Positions 10,590 through 21,229 of a stretch of 64,000 bases of DNA are shown in pieces. A program made the translations under genes and the position numbers. How positions within the stretch are numbered: position 1 is the first letter of the stretch; each line of letters starts with the position of its first letter. The notes beneath the pieces were generated by a model that did not search any database, had not been told where the DNA came from, and saw only the letters and a list, made by a program, of their open reading frames with translations. Source of the DNA: Cycas panzhihuaensis (lineage: Eukaryota > Cycadophyta); the NCBI GenBank assembly GCA_023213395.1, contig CM041465.1, forward strand, positions 246,953,741-247,017,740, written 5' to 3'.

Positions 10590-12470
10590 GGATTTATTAA
10601 AAATTAGGCTATTGCAATCCTAATCGATCTCAAAAATACCCATAATTTCATTAATAGAATCTTGACTCAACACTTAAAATTGTTTTCATATATAACAACA
10701 TATTTTTAAGTAAGTGTTAAGGGTTGCCAAGTTATATCTAGACAAGGATTGATGGAAAACCTTAAGATCTCAATAGGAAATGTCATTATTAAAGAAAATT
10801 TTTATGTACTTGATGTTGGTGAAGTGGATATTATTCTAGGAAGTCAGTGGTTAAGAACCTTGGGAACTTTTAAAATGAACCTTGAGGAATTATTTATGAG
10901 ATATACGAAGGAAGAACCATTATCCTTCAAGGAGAGAAACCAGGAAATAGCCAACTAATATCCTATAAATGAATGAAAAAATTAATCAGGAAATCGTACG
11001 GTGGTATTCTGATTTAACTCTTCTCTATTCAAGCAAAAATAACACTAATAACAAAAGAAAACGATATGTAAAAAGTTATTAAAAAATATAAAGAAGTTTT
11101 TCAAAATATTCTAGCCAAATGACCTCTAGATAGAGGGTTGGAATATCAAATTGAACTTGAAGTAGGTACTAATTTGATTATTATCCAGCCATATAAATAG
11201 CCACATCATTATTAGAATGAAATTAAGAAAATTGTATAAGAATTATTGTATCTATGAGTAATAACCCCTAGTAAAAGCCCTTTTGCAGCTTCTATAATCC
11301 TGGTAAGGAAAAAAATTAAATCTTATCATATGTGCATAGATTATCGAGCACTAAATAAGGTTAGAATAAAAAATAAATTTCCTATACCAAGGATTGATGA
11401 GTTGCTATACGAATTATAAGGAGTCGAATATTTTTTAAAAATAGACTTAAAGTCTAGTTACCACCAAATTCGAATTAAAACAGAGGATACATATAAAACG
11501 ACCTTTAGCACATACCATGGTCATTATGAATTTAAGGTAATGCCCTTTGGCCTAACTAATGCATTGGCCATGTTCTAAGCTATTATGAATAAGATTCTTA
11601 AGCCCTTCTTGCAAAAATTTATCTTAGTTTTTTTCAACGACATATTAGTCTTCATAAAAAAGTGTGAAGAACATGTAAACCGTCTTGACCAAGTACTAAG
11701 CATATTAAAGGAACAAAAGTTTTATGCTAATCAATTAAAATATTATTTCAATTTGAAAGAAATAGAATATTTGGGTCATCTCATTTAAAAAGAAGGGATT
11801 AGAGCTGATCCAAGAAAAGTCAAGGCAATTCAAGAATGGCTGATGCCCAAAAATATTACTAAACTTTGAGGATTTTTGGGATTAACAGGATATTATCGAC
11901 ATTTTATTAAAAATTACATACAGAAAATAATTGACTTAACTTGTTTATTAAACAAGGATTCTTTTTAATGGAATGAAGAAGTTATAATGTGTTTCGAATA
12001 AGTTAAGTAAATAATGACCTAATTATTGATGCTAACATCACCTGATTTTCCTAAAAGTCTTATAATAGAATATGATGCATCTAAAATAGTAATCAGCATA
12101 GTACTGATGCAAGAAGAAAAACACATCTCATTTTAGAGTAGAAAACTAAACAACAAAGAGGTTCTCAAATATGCTTATGATAAAGAAATGTTAGCTATTA
12201 TACTCGCTTTGGTTAAATAACATTAATATCTATTAGGTAGTAAATTATAGTCAAGACAGATCATAACAATTTATAATATTTATTGAAACAAAAAGAGTTA
12301 TCCCCTGAACAACAGAAATGGATAAGTAAAATTCAAGCATTTGATTTTAATATAACATACAACAAGGGTAAAAAAAATGTGGTGGTTGATGCATTGTCTC
12401 AAAAAGATGAAGAAAGTGCAGAATCTCAACTAAAAGCCATCTCAATAATAGAACTAGTATGGATCATGGA
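10590..12470 (+). pseudogene. GY1 protease, reverse transcriptase and RNase H remnant
   Basis: Protease: a LIDLKNTHNFI block near 10622 replaces the usual L-V-D-S-G-S/T-H-N-F-I, so the active-site context is altered although the Asp stays. Downstream the VDIILGSQWLRTLG block (about 10825-10870) is well preserved. [35 protein letters not shown] and then VFFNDILVFI at about 11627-11660, where the usual Tyr-x-Asp-Asp has lost one Asp to Asn. The YLGHLI and GFLGLTGYYR blocks follow. RNase H: IIEYDAS near 12066 and KKNVVVDALSQK near 12371. Many stops at former Gln codons. Confidence 0.9.
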
Positions 12471-12479
12471 GTTATAATC

Positions 12480-13885
12480 AGAATATGTAAAAGATCCTAA
12501 CATTCAATAACTTATTCAAAGAATTCAACAAGGAAAAGAAGTTAAATTCGAATAGAGAAATGATATCTTATGGTATAAAGGATGAATATTCTTAGGTGCA
12601 AATTCAGCTTTCTGTGCTAAGATAATAAATGAAGCACATATAGTACCTACAGAAGGATATGAAGGCTTCTATAAAACATATCTTTGAGTTAAACAGTCAT
12701 TTTTCTAGAAAGGAATGAAAGAGAAAATTTAAAAATTTGTAACTAAATGCACAGTTTGCTAAGCAAATAAATATAAATGTACCGCTACCCCTAGACTGTT
12801 CCAACCTCTCCCTAGTCTGCAACAAAAATGGGAAAGTATTAGCATGGATTTTATCACTGGTCTACCAAAATTAGAAGTGAAATATGCTATGTATGTGATT
12901 GTGGATCGCTTAATAAAATTTGCTTATTTTACATCCATTCAATCTAATTATAAAGCTCAACAATTAGCTGAAGTGTTTGTCAAAGAAATTTACAAATTAC
13001 ATTATTTTCCACAAACCATTATTAATGATAGAGATCCTAAATTCTTGAGCCATATCTAGCAAGAAATGTTTCGATAAGTGGGTACTAAATTAGAAATGAG
13101 TAGCAATTATCCCCTATAAATAGATAGACAAACTGAAGTGGTTAATAAATATTTAGAAAATTATTTATGGATTTATGTAGTAGATAAATAAAATTCATGG
13201 GTCAAATGGCTACATTTAGCTAAAGCCTAGTATAATTCTTTTTACCATTCATCCATTAAAATGACCCCATATCAAGCATTATACAGATATCAACCAACTC
13301 AATTAAAGGATTGGTTAAGCAAGGATAATAAGGTTTTGGCAATTAATAACTACCTCCAAGAATTATAAAACATAATTCAAATATTAAAGTGACATTTAGA
13401 AGAAGCTAGAAATCAAATGAAATAACAAGTAGATAAACATTGTACTAAAAGAATATTCAAAGTTAGAGATTGAGTCTATGTGAGACTGCAACCACACAAG
13501 TAATCATCATTAAAAAAATCTCAGAAGGAGAAATTGAGTTCTCAATTTATGGCCCTTTTTGGGTTAAACAAAAAATTAGAGAAGTGGCTTATGCCTTAGA
13601 ACTTCCTACTTCTAAATTACACAATGTGTTTCATGTGTCGCATCTCAAAAAGAAAATTGGAAGTCAAGTATAAGTGCATATGGAATTACATCTCTTAGAT
13701 GAAGAAGGCAAACTAATCCTATTACCAGAAGCTATCCTTGAAGTTCAAGAATGGCATTTGTGGTTGAAGACCATTCGAGAATACTTGATAAAATGGAAAT
13801 AGTTGCCTCATAAAGATGCTTCCTAAGAGTCCTTTGATTTTATCAAACTTCATCCTGATTTAAGAAATGAGAGTTTCATGGCCGA
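12480..13885 (+). pseudogene. GY1 integrase with C-terminal chromodomain, remnant
   Basis: Integrase would insert the cDNA. The zinc-binding part has one His and the KCTVC cysteine pair (about 12748); the second His is replaced (GYEGFYKT). The catalytic core shows SMDFITGLPK at 12841, INDRDPKFLS at 13020 and an EVVNKYLENYL region for the Glu, so D-D-E positions are recognisable. After a conserved VFHVSHLKK block (13627-13653) a chromodomain-like segment runs to about 13880 (EYLIKWK, then LPHKDAS and FDFIKLHPDL), which defines a chromovirus. The polypurine tract GGGGGAGGAA (about 13896-13905) directly precedes the 3' LTR. Confidence 0.88.
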
Positions 13886-13906
13886 AACATCTTATGGGGG
13901 AGGAAT

Positions 13907-14153
13907 TGTTATGAACCTCCTTAAAAAGTAATTTATTAATTATATTTTATCAAATGGGCGTGTTGAAAAGATGTGACTTTTGATGAAAAGGGCCTATAAA
14001 TATGGCCATCAACATATTGTAAACATCATTCATCTTTATCAATTAAATATATTTGGTCTTATGACTATTAATCAATTGACTAACTCTTGTGTGTTCATTG
14101 GTGCTCTCTAAAATCAAATAATCATACTCCAATTACAGAATTGGTCTATAACA
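13907..14153 (+). repeat. GY1 3' LTR
   Basis: 247 bp partner of 7330-7576. Preceded by the polypurine tract and followed by the target duplication TCTTA at 14154-14158. Confidence 0.95.
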
Positions 14154-14454
14154 TCTTACTTCCATGATTGCACTCTTTCTAGATCACCTTTAACGTGATG
14201 AATCTTACTTTCCTACCTTTTTTTCTTTTAAGTTCCCCTTTGTACTTTACATAACCCTTCATTGCTTCTAGACGTCACTATTCAACTATTTACTATTTGA
14301 CTTTTTTTTTTACTTTTTTAATGAAACTCTCAGTTTTCAACACTCTTTAATAGGTTATATTTTTTACTGTAGGTTGTACTTTTGGAGTTATCTGAACCCC
14401 GTTCTCCTCATCCTAAGGATCACAGGTTCGATTCTCAATGTGGTAAACAAGAAG

Positions 14455-14830
14455 AATAGGAGCACCAAAAGTGTTTGGGTGTTGATATTTCTAGCTTCGT
14501 GAGTTCAAGAAAAAACTATGGTCTATATACAATCCTACCATAGGGTATGCAAAGACTCTGGATCCTAATATTAAAATTGAAGTGCCAGATGATAATAATG
14601 GTCTTTATGCAATTTACATGTTGGATCCTTCATGGCTACCCAAAGTTCTTCACATGTCTGAGTTATATTATTTTCATGATATGATTGATATGCTGCTTGA
14701 ATGCGGTTATGAAAAGGGGGTCAAATTATTTGGCTATGGCTATGATTTTTGCCAAAGAAACAGAACTACAAAATTGATGGATGGCTTTAAGAAAAGGTTG
14801 GAGACAGCTTACAAGTCTTCAATGTTGCCC
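14455..14830 (+). pseudogene. LCAT4-like phospholipase/acyltransferase gene fragment
   Basis: An open frame from about 14514 to 14850 reads KLWSIYNP, TLDPNIKIEVPDDNNGLYAI, YYFHDMIDMLLECGYEKG and LFGYGYDF, which match the N-terminal part of plant lecithin:cholesterol acyltransferase-like 4 proteins (phospholipase A-type lipases of the alpha/beta-hydrolase fold). A weakly aligned VWVLIF near 14490 extends it upstream after a frameshift. The catalytic Ser motif would lie beyond the fragment. About 90 residues stay open in one frame, so capture is either not ancient or the piece is simply short. It is not a functional gene: no start, no catalytic centre. Confidence 0.82.
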
Positions 14831-14878
14831 CCTATTAATGACTGGCATTGACAAAAGCTTATCTATTTCTACTAGAGA

Positions 14879-15102
14879 AAAAAGCCTGTAAGATTGCCAA
14901 GTTTTCACACATGTGTTGGTTCTAGGGGTGAGGGACAAATGCCTGAGAGCTATAAGGAGAAACAAATTGAGGTTATGTATGATACAACAGTGACAAGTCT
15001 AGATGTTCAAGCACAAACTCTGACAACAGCCTCAAGGAGCCATCTAAAATATAGGTCTCTTATTGTTGCCACTAGTTGCACTGTAGCGAAGTTGCTGGAT
15101 AG
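14879..15102 (+). pseudogene. Monodehydroascorbate reductase gene fragment
   Basis: Translation gives KKPVRLPSFHTCVGSRGEGQ, then ESYKEKQIEVMYDTTVTSLD, QTLTTASRSHLKYRSLIVAT and CTVAKLLD. This matches the early FAD-domain part of plant monodehydroascorbate reductase (family pattern: LPGFHTCVGSGGE, then WYKEKGIE, then LKYGSLIVATG). The enzyme regenerates ascorbate using NAD(P)H. The fragment begins 28 bp after the LCAT4-like piece ends, so two unrelated genes are fused head to tail without normal gene flanks. Only about 75 residues of a protein of over 400. Confidence 0.85.
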
Positions 15103-15189
15103 TATTTTTATTTCTTTTAATAAGGGTTTTTTTTTTTAAGAATGTTATTTGTTAAATGGGAGATTCCTCTCGACGACAAACAGAGGAAG

Positions 15190-15290
15190 TTGCAACTGAC
15201 TCAAAAACTTTGGAAAGGCCCCTCCCAAGGATGAGGATGATGATGATGACTTGGACCTCTTTGGTGAGGAAACTTGGGATGACGATCTCT
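15190..15290 (+). pseudogene. Elongation factor 1B (beta/delta) gene fragment
   Basis: The frame PPKDEDDDDDLDLFGEET (about 15221-15274) matches the acidic linker of plant eEF1B beta/delta subunits, which reads D-D-D-D-V-D-L-F-G-E-E-T in typical members. This subunit is the nucleotide exchange factor for eEF1A. Acidic runs alone would be weak evidence; the specific LDLFGEET that follows is what supports the call. It begins about 110 bp after the reductase piece, across a T-rich stretch. Confidence 0.65.
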
Positions 15291-15349
15291 GGACTAAAGT
15301 TTCCCAAATGTGTCTCGATGATACAATCATATCATTGATCTTCTAGCTT

Positions 15350-15445
15350 TAGGATTCCCCGGCAAGGGTGTCAGTGTGAATATAGAGGGAGTCACTTCAG
15401 TTGCTTCACAGGCTTCTGAAACAAGTTTTATATAGCATAATGGTC
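15350..15445 (+). pseudogene. Unidentified captured coding fragment
   Basis: The frame reads DSPARVSVNIEGVTSVASQ and continues as ASETSFI before a stop. It looks like protein-coding sequence between two host gene fragments, but I do not recognise the family. It could also be part of a neighbouring fragment in another frame. Confidence 0.35.
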
Positions 15446-15455
15446 TGCAACAATG

Positions 15456-15765
15456 TCAAATTTTAATATAGAGAAAGAAAATATTGAGAGGCTGAAAAAG
15501 GCATTTATTGACACTTCTTTTAAAAAACTATGAAGTGCTAAAGGAGTACTCGAACTTCTTAAAAACTTCAAAGCTATCAAAAGTGAGGTGCAATCAACAA
15601 GCAAATGATGGATAAGTTCAATGACATTCTTACACAGTTTCTAAAGGAGATAGATCCTACAAGAGGGATTTTTGATCAAAATTTTGCTAAGCCTCCTATG
15701 GCACGTAAGCAGTAGTGGAGAATATATTGAAGCAAACTTTAGAAAAGATATTATGTTGTTGGGCT
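15456..15765 (+). pseudogene. Axonemal-type dynein heavy chain gene fragment (N-terminal tail region)
   Basis: Frame one reads NIERLKKAFIDTSFKKL, a stop, then SAKGVLELLKNFKAIKSE. After a one-base shift frame two reads AINKQMMDKFNDILTQF, LKEIDPTRGIFDQNFAKPP and MARK. This fits the dynein heavy chain tail domain 1, whose members read D-T-x-F-K-x-L-R-S-A-E-x-x-x-x-L-L-x-N-F-K and N-K-Q-M-M-x-K-F, then P-P-x-x-R/K-N. The motor domain is absent. Dynein heavy chains are missing from flowering plants and conifers, as known from comparative genomics, so the piece is informative about the host lineage. Not functional: truncated and frameshifted. Confidence 0.78.
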
Positions 15766-16821
15766 ACTACGGCCTGATTTCAGGATTCTTAAAAGTATCT
15801 TGATATGAACATGAGCTTCAATGATTACACTCTTTTCTAGTCACCAAATGAAAATGCTCATGTGCATTCTCTTAGTCGATTATGTTTGGAGAATGTTGTA
15901 CACCATAGCTCCTTACAAGTTATGGTACATGTGCTAAAATATATGCTAGAGATGTCAAAATATATATATATAATATAAATCTTATAAAAAAATAAAATAT
16001 CAATGTAAGGAGCATGGAAATAAACACTTAATGATCACACATATCTGAACTGAGACAGAGGCATAGATGGTATCATTTTCGTTGGCAAAATAGCATATGT
16101 GTTCAATATTTAACCATACAAAGATTATGCTATAAAACCAGAAATTTTTCAAATATGTTGGAGAAGATTTATCAGAGAACCAAGAAATATATATTGTTTA
16201 AATTTGAAAAAAACTATGAAGAACCTGGTAAGCAGTTGTTGCAGATTTGTAGCAGATTGACTTCCAAAGATGAGATCTCCTTCCACATAAATCAAAGCTT
16301 CAAACAGATTTCTCTAGTAGACAGATCTACTATGATGTATGGATTGTTAGGCTGAATATACACCAAAACTTGCAGATCTGAAAAAGGAACTTGAAAAAAT
16401 GGTCAAATATATGATAAAATATACAGATCTAAAAGAAAACTTTAATAAATATTACAGATCTGAAGTAAGTATTGCAGATCTAAAGTAAATATTGTAGATA
16501 TAAACAAAATAAACTAGAAAAATGATGAAATATTTGATAAAATAAGCAGATTTGAAGAATATATGGTAGATCTAAAGAAAACTTTAAATAAATCTTGCTT
16601 ACAGTTATGCTCCTGCACAGATCTAAAAAAAAGTAATGAACAAATAGATAAAATATACCTAAAAATAGTCAAATATATGATAGAAATATATAAAACTTAT
16701 TGATAAAACCTCTTGTAGAGTGATAAAAACTTGATATTTATTGTTTACAGTTATGCACCTACACAAATTCTTTAAAAAACTTCAAATGGAGATGTAATAG
16801 CCTAGCAACTTGTGGCAACCT
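15766..16821. other. AT-rich interior of the gene-fragment element, unassigned
   Basis: No protein family recognised. From about 16360 to 16640 the plus strand repeats short CAGATCT-containing blocks (for example near 16370, 16424, 16455, 16477, 16548, 16617), giving a loosely periodic structure. A short open frame at 16155-16355 matches nothing I know. Confidence 0.6.
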
Positions 16822-16837
16822 TGGCTATGATACCAAA

Positions 16838-17209
16838 TGATGGAAAATAATCGATGGAGAATAGGGCAGAACATAAACAAATAATCATAGATCAATATAT
16901 CATTGTTGTATAAATATAAGATCCTTTGTATTCAATCCATTGTTTGAGAGAGAGCATTACAAATATCCAAAAGTAGGCAATGTTTAAAGACACTAGGGTT
17001 GCAAACCCCTCTAAATATATAGTTTTAGGGAGGAGGAAAACTCCTCAACCTCTAAAATTTAAACAATAATAAAATAATAACTTAAATCAAATCAACCTTG
17101 CCTTATACTTACCTACACATGTGAGCACCTACATGTATAAATTGATGAGAGTGAGGTGTGCACTCTTGGTTGGAAGGTAGGAGTGGGGTGATGTGTATTA
17201 ACCCCAACA
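16838..17209 (-). repeat. LTR of the gene-fragment element (5' LTR, minus strand)
   Basis: On the minus strand it starts TGTTGGGGTTAATACAC and ends ATTTTCCATCA, with proper TG and CA ends, 372 bp. In minus direction it is followed after two bases by TGGTATCATAGCC (plus 16824-16836), one mismatch to the tRNA-Met primer-binding site. It contains a TTTGAGAGAGAGCATTAC region and a promoter-like TATATTTAG (minus) near 17018. Confidence 0.8.
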
Positions 17210-17320
17210 CTTATAAGTAAAAATGTGACTTACTCATAGATTGCATTTTTAGTGTATTTTGGGTCATGGTTTTCATTGTAGCTTATGATTTTCACCGAAG
17301 GTCACATTTTTCATATTCTT

Positions 17321-17363
17321 CACACACACACACATACACATATATATAGATAGATAGATAGAT
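17321..17363. repeat. Compound microsatellite (CA)n, (TA)n and (GATA)n
   Basis: A CA run at about 17321-17340 passes through a TATATATA stretch into five GATA units ending near 17363, within the T1 left LTR. The T1 right LTR lacks this at the corresponding place near 51530, so it arose after T1 inserted. Confidence 0.95.
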
Positions 17364-19735
17364 AATTATAGGGTTTCTTTTCTACCATATAGACATCAGT
17401 CTATAGGAAAATACAACCCCACCTTACCATGGTTTTATACCTTCTATCCCTCTATTTTTTCTGATAAAAATCTATTTATTTTCTTAAGAAATGGAGGAGA
17501 ACATTTGGAGAAATTGAGTGTTACCAAATTTTAGACTCATCCTTGTAACCTTCACTTGCACCTTGAGAAGGATTCTTTAAAGCTTGATTTGGATCCATTT
17601 ACTAAAGAAATCAAAGACTTAGAGTTGCTTACACTTCCCTTCTTCTCTTTTCTTCTCTTCGCTACCTTTCCTTCACATCTCATCTTCTTCTTTAAGTTCC
17701 ATTCTCTGCTCTCACTCTTTCCCTTCTCTTATTTATTACCCCTTTTACTTGTTGTAACTAGTTGGGAGCTTTGATTTGGAGGGCTTGGAAAGACAAGGCA
17801 TAATCCTACATTTTTCTCAAATGAATACTTCTTTATTGGTAAGTCCATGTGTTTTATTTTAAGTTTATTTCTTGTTCCTTATTGAATAGGTAATTAGGTT
17901 ACAATTTTAGCTAATCTTGCAATATATATTAGATTGCTCTTATGATCTTTACACTTGTTATAAGTTTACTTATTCTTTGAGTTTCTATTCAATAGTGGGG
18001 AACTTTTAAACCTTCAAGTTCCTACTCATAAACTAGAGAAAGCCCTAATACATCTAACCTTTGTACTAATGAGCTCTATAAGGAGGTAAGTGACTTAACG
18101 TAGTAGTATAGGATATGGTGGCTTATACTCTTCCTCCATAGGATTCTAAACTCCCTTTTTCTCCTTTCTTTATCCTCTCATAATCCTCTAGGTATAGCCA
18201 AAATATTATTAGGGTTATGAGAGTATAATTCATTTTATAAGAATGTTTCTACAATAATATTTTAATTTGTAGTAAGTACAACTATCTCATTAACATTATA
18301 ACCTTAATTGGATGTTGAAGCTTTTGTTGAAAGACTCCTGTGATAAATGACTATGAGGTTGGCCCCTCTTTACTTATTATTTTCTCCTTACTTTGCTCTT
18401 TCTTTTAGTAAAAGAAATATACACAAAAGGAAAGGAAAAAAGTGACTAAGAAGGATGTCTCTTGAGTGATCATTATTATTTTAGATAGCTTGGTTGAGTA
18501 TTAACTTGGAAACATCATTCTATTTTCTTTTCTTAAAAGAAGAAATAGAAAAGTAACTAGGATAAGTATAAGAGCACTTAAAGGACCCTTTCTTTTTCTC
18601 CCCGAAGATGTGTTAAATGTAAAATTGATTTCTCTTTTCCTTTAAAATAAAAAAGAAAAAAAAAACACAAATGAATTGATTACACTAGCTATGATCATAT
18701 CAAAGAAGGTTAGCTCTTTTTGTATTTGATTGAGTTAATATGTATTTGTTGCTTACATGTACAAGAAAATCACATTTTAGAGCTACATTTGGGATTTGTA
18801 TCTCTTCTTTTTATCTGGCACCCTAGCTTAGTTCCCATCCCTTTTCTTAAGACTTATTTGATTGATTAGAACTTAACATCACTGGCTTACAAACTCATCC
18901 TCTCTTATAGATAAATACCTCTCATCATAAAGGAATATTTGATCAATCAAGACTTCACATCACTAGCATATAAACTTCCCTTTCCTTAGGATTGGTTTTT
19001 CCTACTGTATTTCAAACACTAAAAGTGACAACTTATCATCACACTTTTGGTTAAAAGTGACCATTCTTCTTCATCTATATTCACCTCTAAGGGTAAGAAC
19101 CCTCTAGACTTGGACATGGGTAACCCTTGGTTGTCCATCCTCACCAGTGGATCATCATTAGGTGAGAAAGCCCTAATAGATAACCCCTAATAGGGTCATT
19201 AATTTAGGGTTTGAGCTCTCCTAAGTCCTTACACTCATCAGTCCTCTCCTACTCTATCTAGAACGATATAGATTTTTTACCCTTTGGGTGGGTTAGTGGT
19301 CTAAGTTAGGGATTTTCTTATACAGAGACTTTTGGAAGGGTAGATAAATAGGAAAACTTAGGTTATTTGATTTGGGATAAGGTCCCCTATTGATCCTTCC
19401 ACACATTAGGAGGTTGTTTGATCTCTTCCTTGAATTAAAAAGGGACTTTGCTTATTTGGATTGATTTGATTTAAACTAATTTTCTTTCTTTTTAACCTAG
19501 GCATGTTGCTTCTTAGTTTTGATTTATTTTGTAAATAGTAGAATTGACAAACAACAATCTTTTAGATCTTGTATTTATTTATTTGATACATACATAGGGG
19601 TTCATCCCTTCTCATCAAGAGAAGGGTTGAGGGTTACCCTTGAGCCATATCACCTTTGCCCTCATCCATATACATTCTTTCCTAAGTGGTTTATTATAAG
19701 CCTTTATAAGTGATTTATCCTGAGACCCAAAACCA

Positions 19736-19990
19736 TTTTAGTGAGAATACTAGGGAGTTGCCAAAACTTCCTAATTGCTTATTAGCTATGTTAGTTTATT
19801 GAGATATTTATTGGATACTCATTTGCCTCATTAGTCACACTTCATCCTTTGCCTTGAGTAAGCCTCTTCTTCTCACCTTTTCCCCTCTTCCTTTGGTTTC
19901 CACTTGCGCATTCCTTATATATTTTCATGGATCCCTTCCATGCATACCCCAAGAAGAGAAGGAGGATACAAAGCCTTCTTCTTGAAGGGC
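19736..19990 (+). other. T1 leader
   Basis: Short region between LTR end and gag. No clear match to a tRNA primer-binding site follows the LTR end; TTTAGTGAGAATACTAGGGA sits where the site should be and may be a decayed Tat-type site. T2 has TGGTGACCATACTAGGGAC in the same relative place, which shares the ATACTAGGGA core. Confidence 0.6.
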
Positions 19991-20990
19991 CATCCTTCCT
20001 CCATGTTTTAGCCTTTATGCTCAAATATACTAACTATCTATCTTATGACTATATGATAATGTGACTCTTTTCTAAGACTCTTAAAGGTGATGCCTTGAAG
20101 TGGTTATATCAATTAAAGCCCACATTTATCTACTCTTTCTAGTAATTAGTAAATACTTTCATTAGTTATTTTGATGTTGCTCACCTTTTTTATACTAAGA
20201 TAAAAGCTTTATTATCCATTAAACAAGGAGCATAGGAGTCTTCCTATGACTTTGTTCATTACTTCTAAGACTTTGTTTATGCCTCTCAAGACCGCTTAGA
20301 TGATAACTTACTCAGTGACCTATTCACTAGTACCTTAAGACCCTAAGTCCACTTAGAGGTCCTCAAGTTAATGACCATATCATACAAGGATATAATTAAA
20401 AAGTGCCTTGCCTTTTAAGGTCTTTGAAATATATTAAGGAGTCAAGAAGTTAATTGACCCTTTTATTTCTAAAGACAAACTTGGCCCTTCAACAAAATCT
20501 AAGGTGCCTCAAAGTAATCACATATACACTCATCTTACTTTTGCTATTCAAGCTCTTGAAAGATCAATCAATACTAAGTTTCACATTGACTCTACTACCA
20601 TCCCTGAAGTTAAGAAGAAAGTAAGAGTCATCCAATTTGTTGAGTAAAAGAAAGATTAATCTCTGAACACTACTCTCCCTAAGAAGGTGCCATGGTGTTT
20701 TAACTACCAAATAGATACTCATGAAAAAACTACTTCTAGACCTAATCAAGACCAATTAATCCATAAGGACCTATTACTTGACCATACAAAGAAGGAACCC
20801 AAAGATAAAGGTAAGGTTAAAACTCAAGATGATAATGATTCCTCAACCTCTAACTCTGAGCTTATAACCAAAATCTATTACCCTAAGAGGTGTGATCCTA
20901 AAGAGGTTAATGCTCAAAATAAATTGCTAATAAAAGGGGGAGAGCCTAATAAAACCATTAACATAGCAGAAGATTGAAAAACCAAGTCCC
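19991..20990 (+). pseudogene. T1 gag remnant (Tat-like)
   Basis: Translation gives LKGDALKWLYQLKPTFIYSF at 20082-20141, then ISYFDVAHLF, DDNLLSDLFTSTLRP and VHLEVLKLM. This is the retrotransposon gag core of Tat/Ogre-like elements and aligns closely with T2 gag (LQGDALKWFYHL, NYFDVARPFE, VHVEVLKMG). A later stretch (20687-20977) reads PWCFNYQIDTHE and RPNQDQLIHKDLLLDH, matching the region of the C-x2-H type zinc knuckle in T2, with the later metal ligands lost. Stops occur mostly at Gln and Arg codons. Confidence 0.85.
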
Positions 20991-21229
20991 TTAATGTAGA
21001 TTTCCCACCTCAGAATAAACCCTTAAACTCCCCCTCTTAATTGTCAGTCAAACCTATTTGCTTTATGTCTATACCACAATTTACCAAAGAAGGCTCTTTT
21101 TCACTTGTAGAGAAATTGGAAACTATTCCTACTAGGATCTTAGTCATGGATTTGTTGAAAACCTACCCTAATCAAAGATAACTTCTTTTAGATACTCTTA
21201 GGGTCCCTAAACCTAGTTTGCCTAAAAAC

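Larger units (their letters stand above)
7330..14153 (+). mobile_element. GY1: complete chromodomain-type Ty3/gypsy element with target duplication TCTTA
   Basis: Both LTRs are 247 bp and begin TG and end CA (7330-7576 and 13907-14153). The five bases before (7325-7329) and after (14154-14158) are both TCTTA, a perfect target-site duplication. A tRNA-Met primer-binding site follows the left LTR. The interior encodes gag, protease, RT, RNase H, integrase and a chromodomain in the normal Ty3 order. By eye the LTRs differ at about 19 of 247 positions (about 8 percent), mostly transitions. The uninterrupted target is preserved at 51131-51150 in the T1 right LTR. The coding region is full of stops. 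Confidence 0.95.
14392..17209 (-). mobile_element. Minus-strand LTR retroelement (incomplete) carrying host gene fragments
   Basis: This block interrupts the T1 left LTR: 14391 and 17215 are adjacent in the partner LTR (near 51378). Its right end is an LTR of 372 bp on the minus strand (16838-17209), directly followed in minus direction by a tRNA-Met type primer-binding site. Flanking five-mers are GTTAT (14387-14391) and CTTAT (17210-17214), one mismatch. No second LTR is visible at the left end, so the element lost it or ended by aberrant reverse transcription. Between lies a chain of at least four host gene fragments, all on the plus strand, antisense to the element. No gag or pol is recognisable. 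Confidence 0.72.
7098..19735 (+). repeat. T1 left (5') LTR, split by two insertions
   Basis: LTR sequence is present at 7098-7329, 14159-14391 and 17215-19735 and aligns collinearly with the uninterrupted copy 50909-53925. Excluding insertions it is about 2.99 kb, against 3.02 kb for the partner. It carries CCTATA-like promoter remnants near 17458-17470 (the partner has CTATAAAAATC near 51648), a pyrimidine-rich stretch near 17634-17690 and several runs similar to the partner through 19735. The end reads AAAACCA, against AAAACTA in the partner. I saw no protein-coding signal inside; the short frames at 17556 and 19519 lie in LTR sequence. Confidence 0.85.

Noticed and set aside
14425-14434. 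GGTTCGATTC, which looks like the B box of a tRNA or SINE promoter
   Set aside because: No A box at the right distance upstream and no tRNA fold can be drawn; a lone 10-base match is not enough.
14392-17209. Helitron as the vehicle of the gene fragments (left flank A followed by TC)
   Set aside because: The right end is a proper LTR with primer-binding site and not a CTRR end with hairpin; the A/TC match at the left is too short. Not fully excluded for the left half.
20564-20755. Minus-strand open frame in T1
   Set aside because: Antisense shadow of the T1 gag to protease linker.
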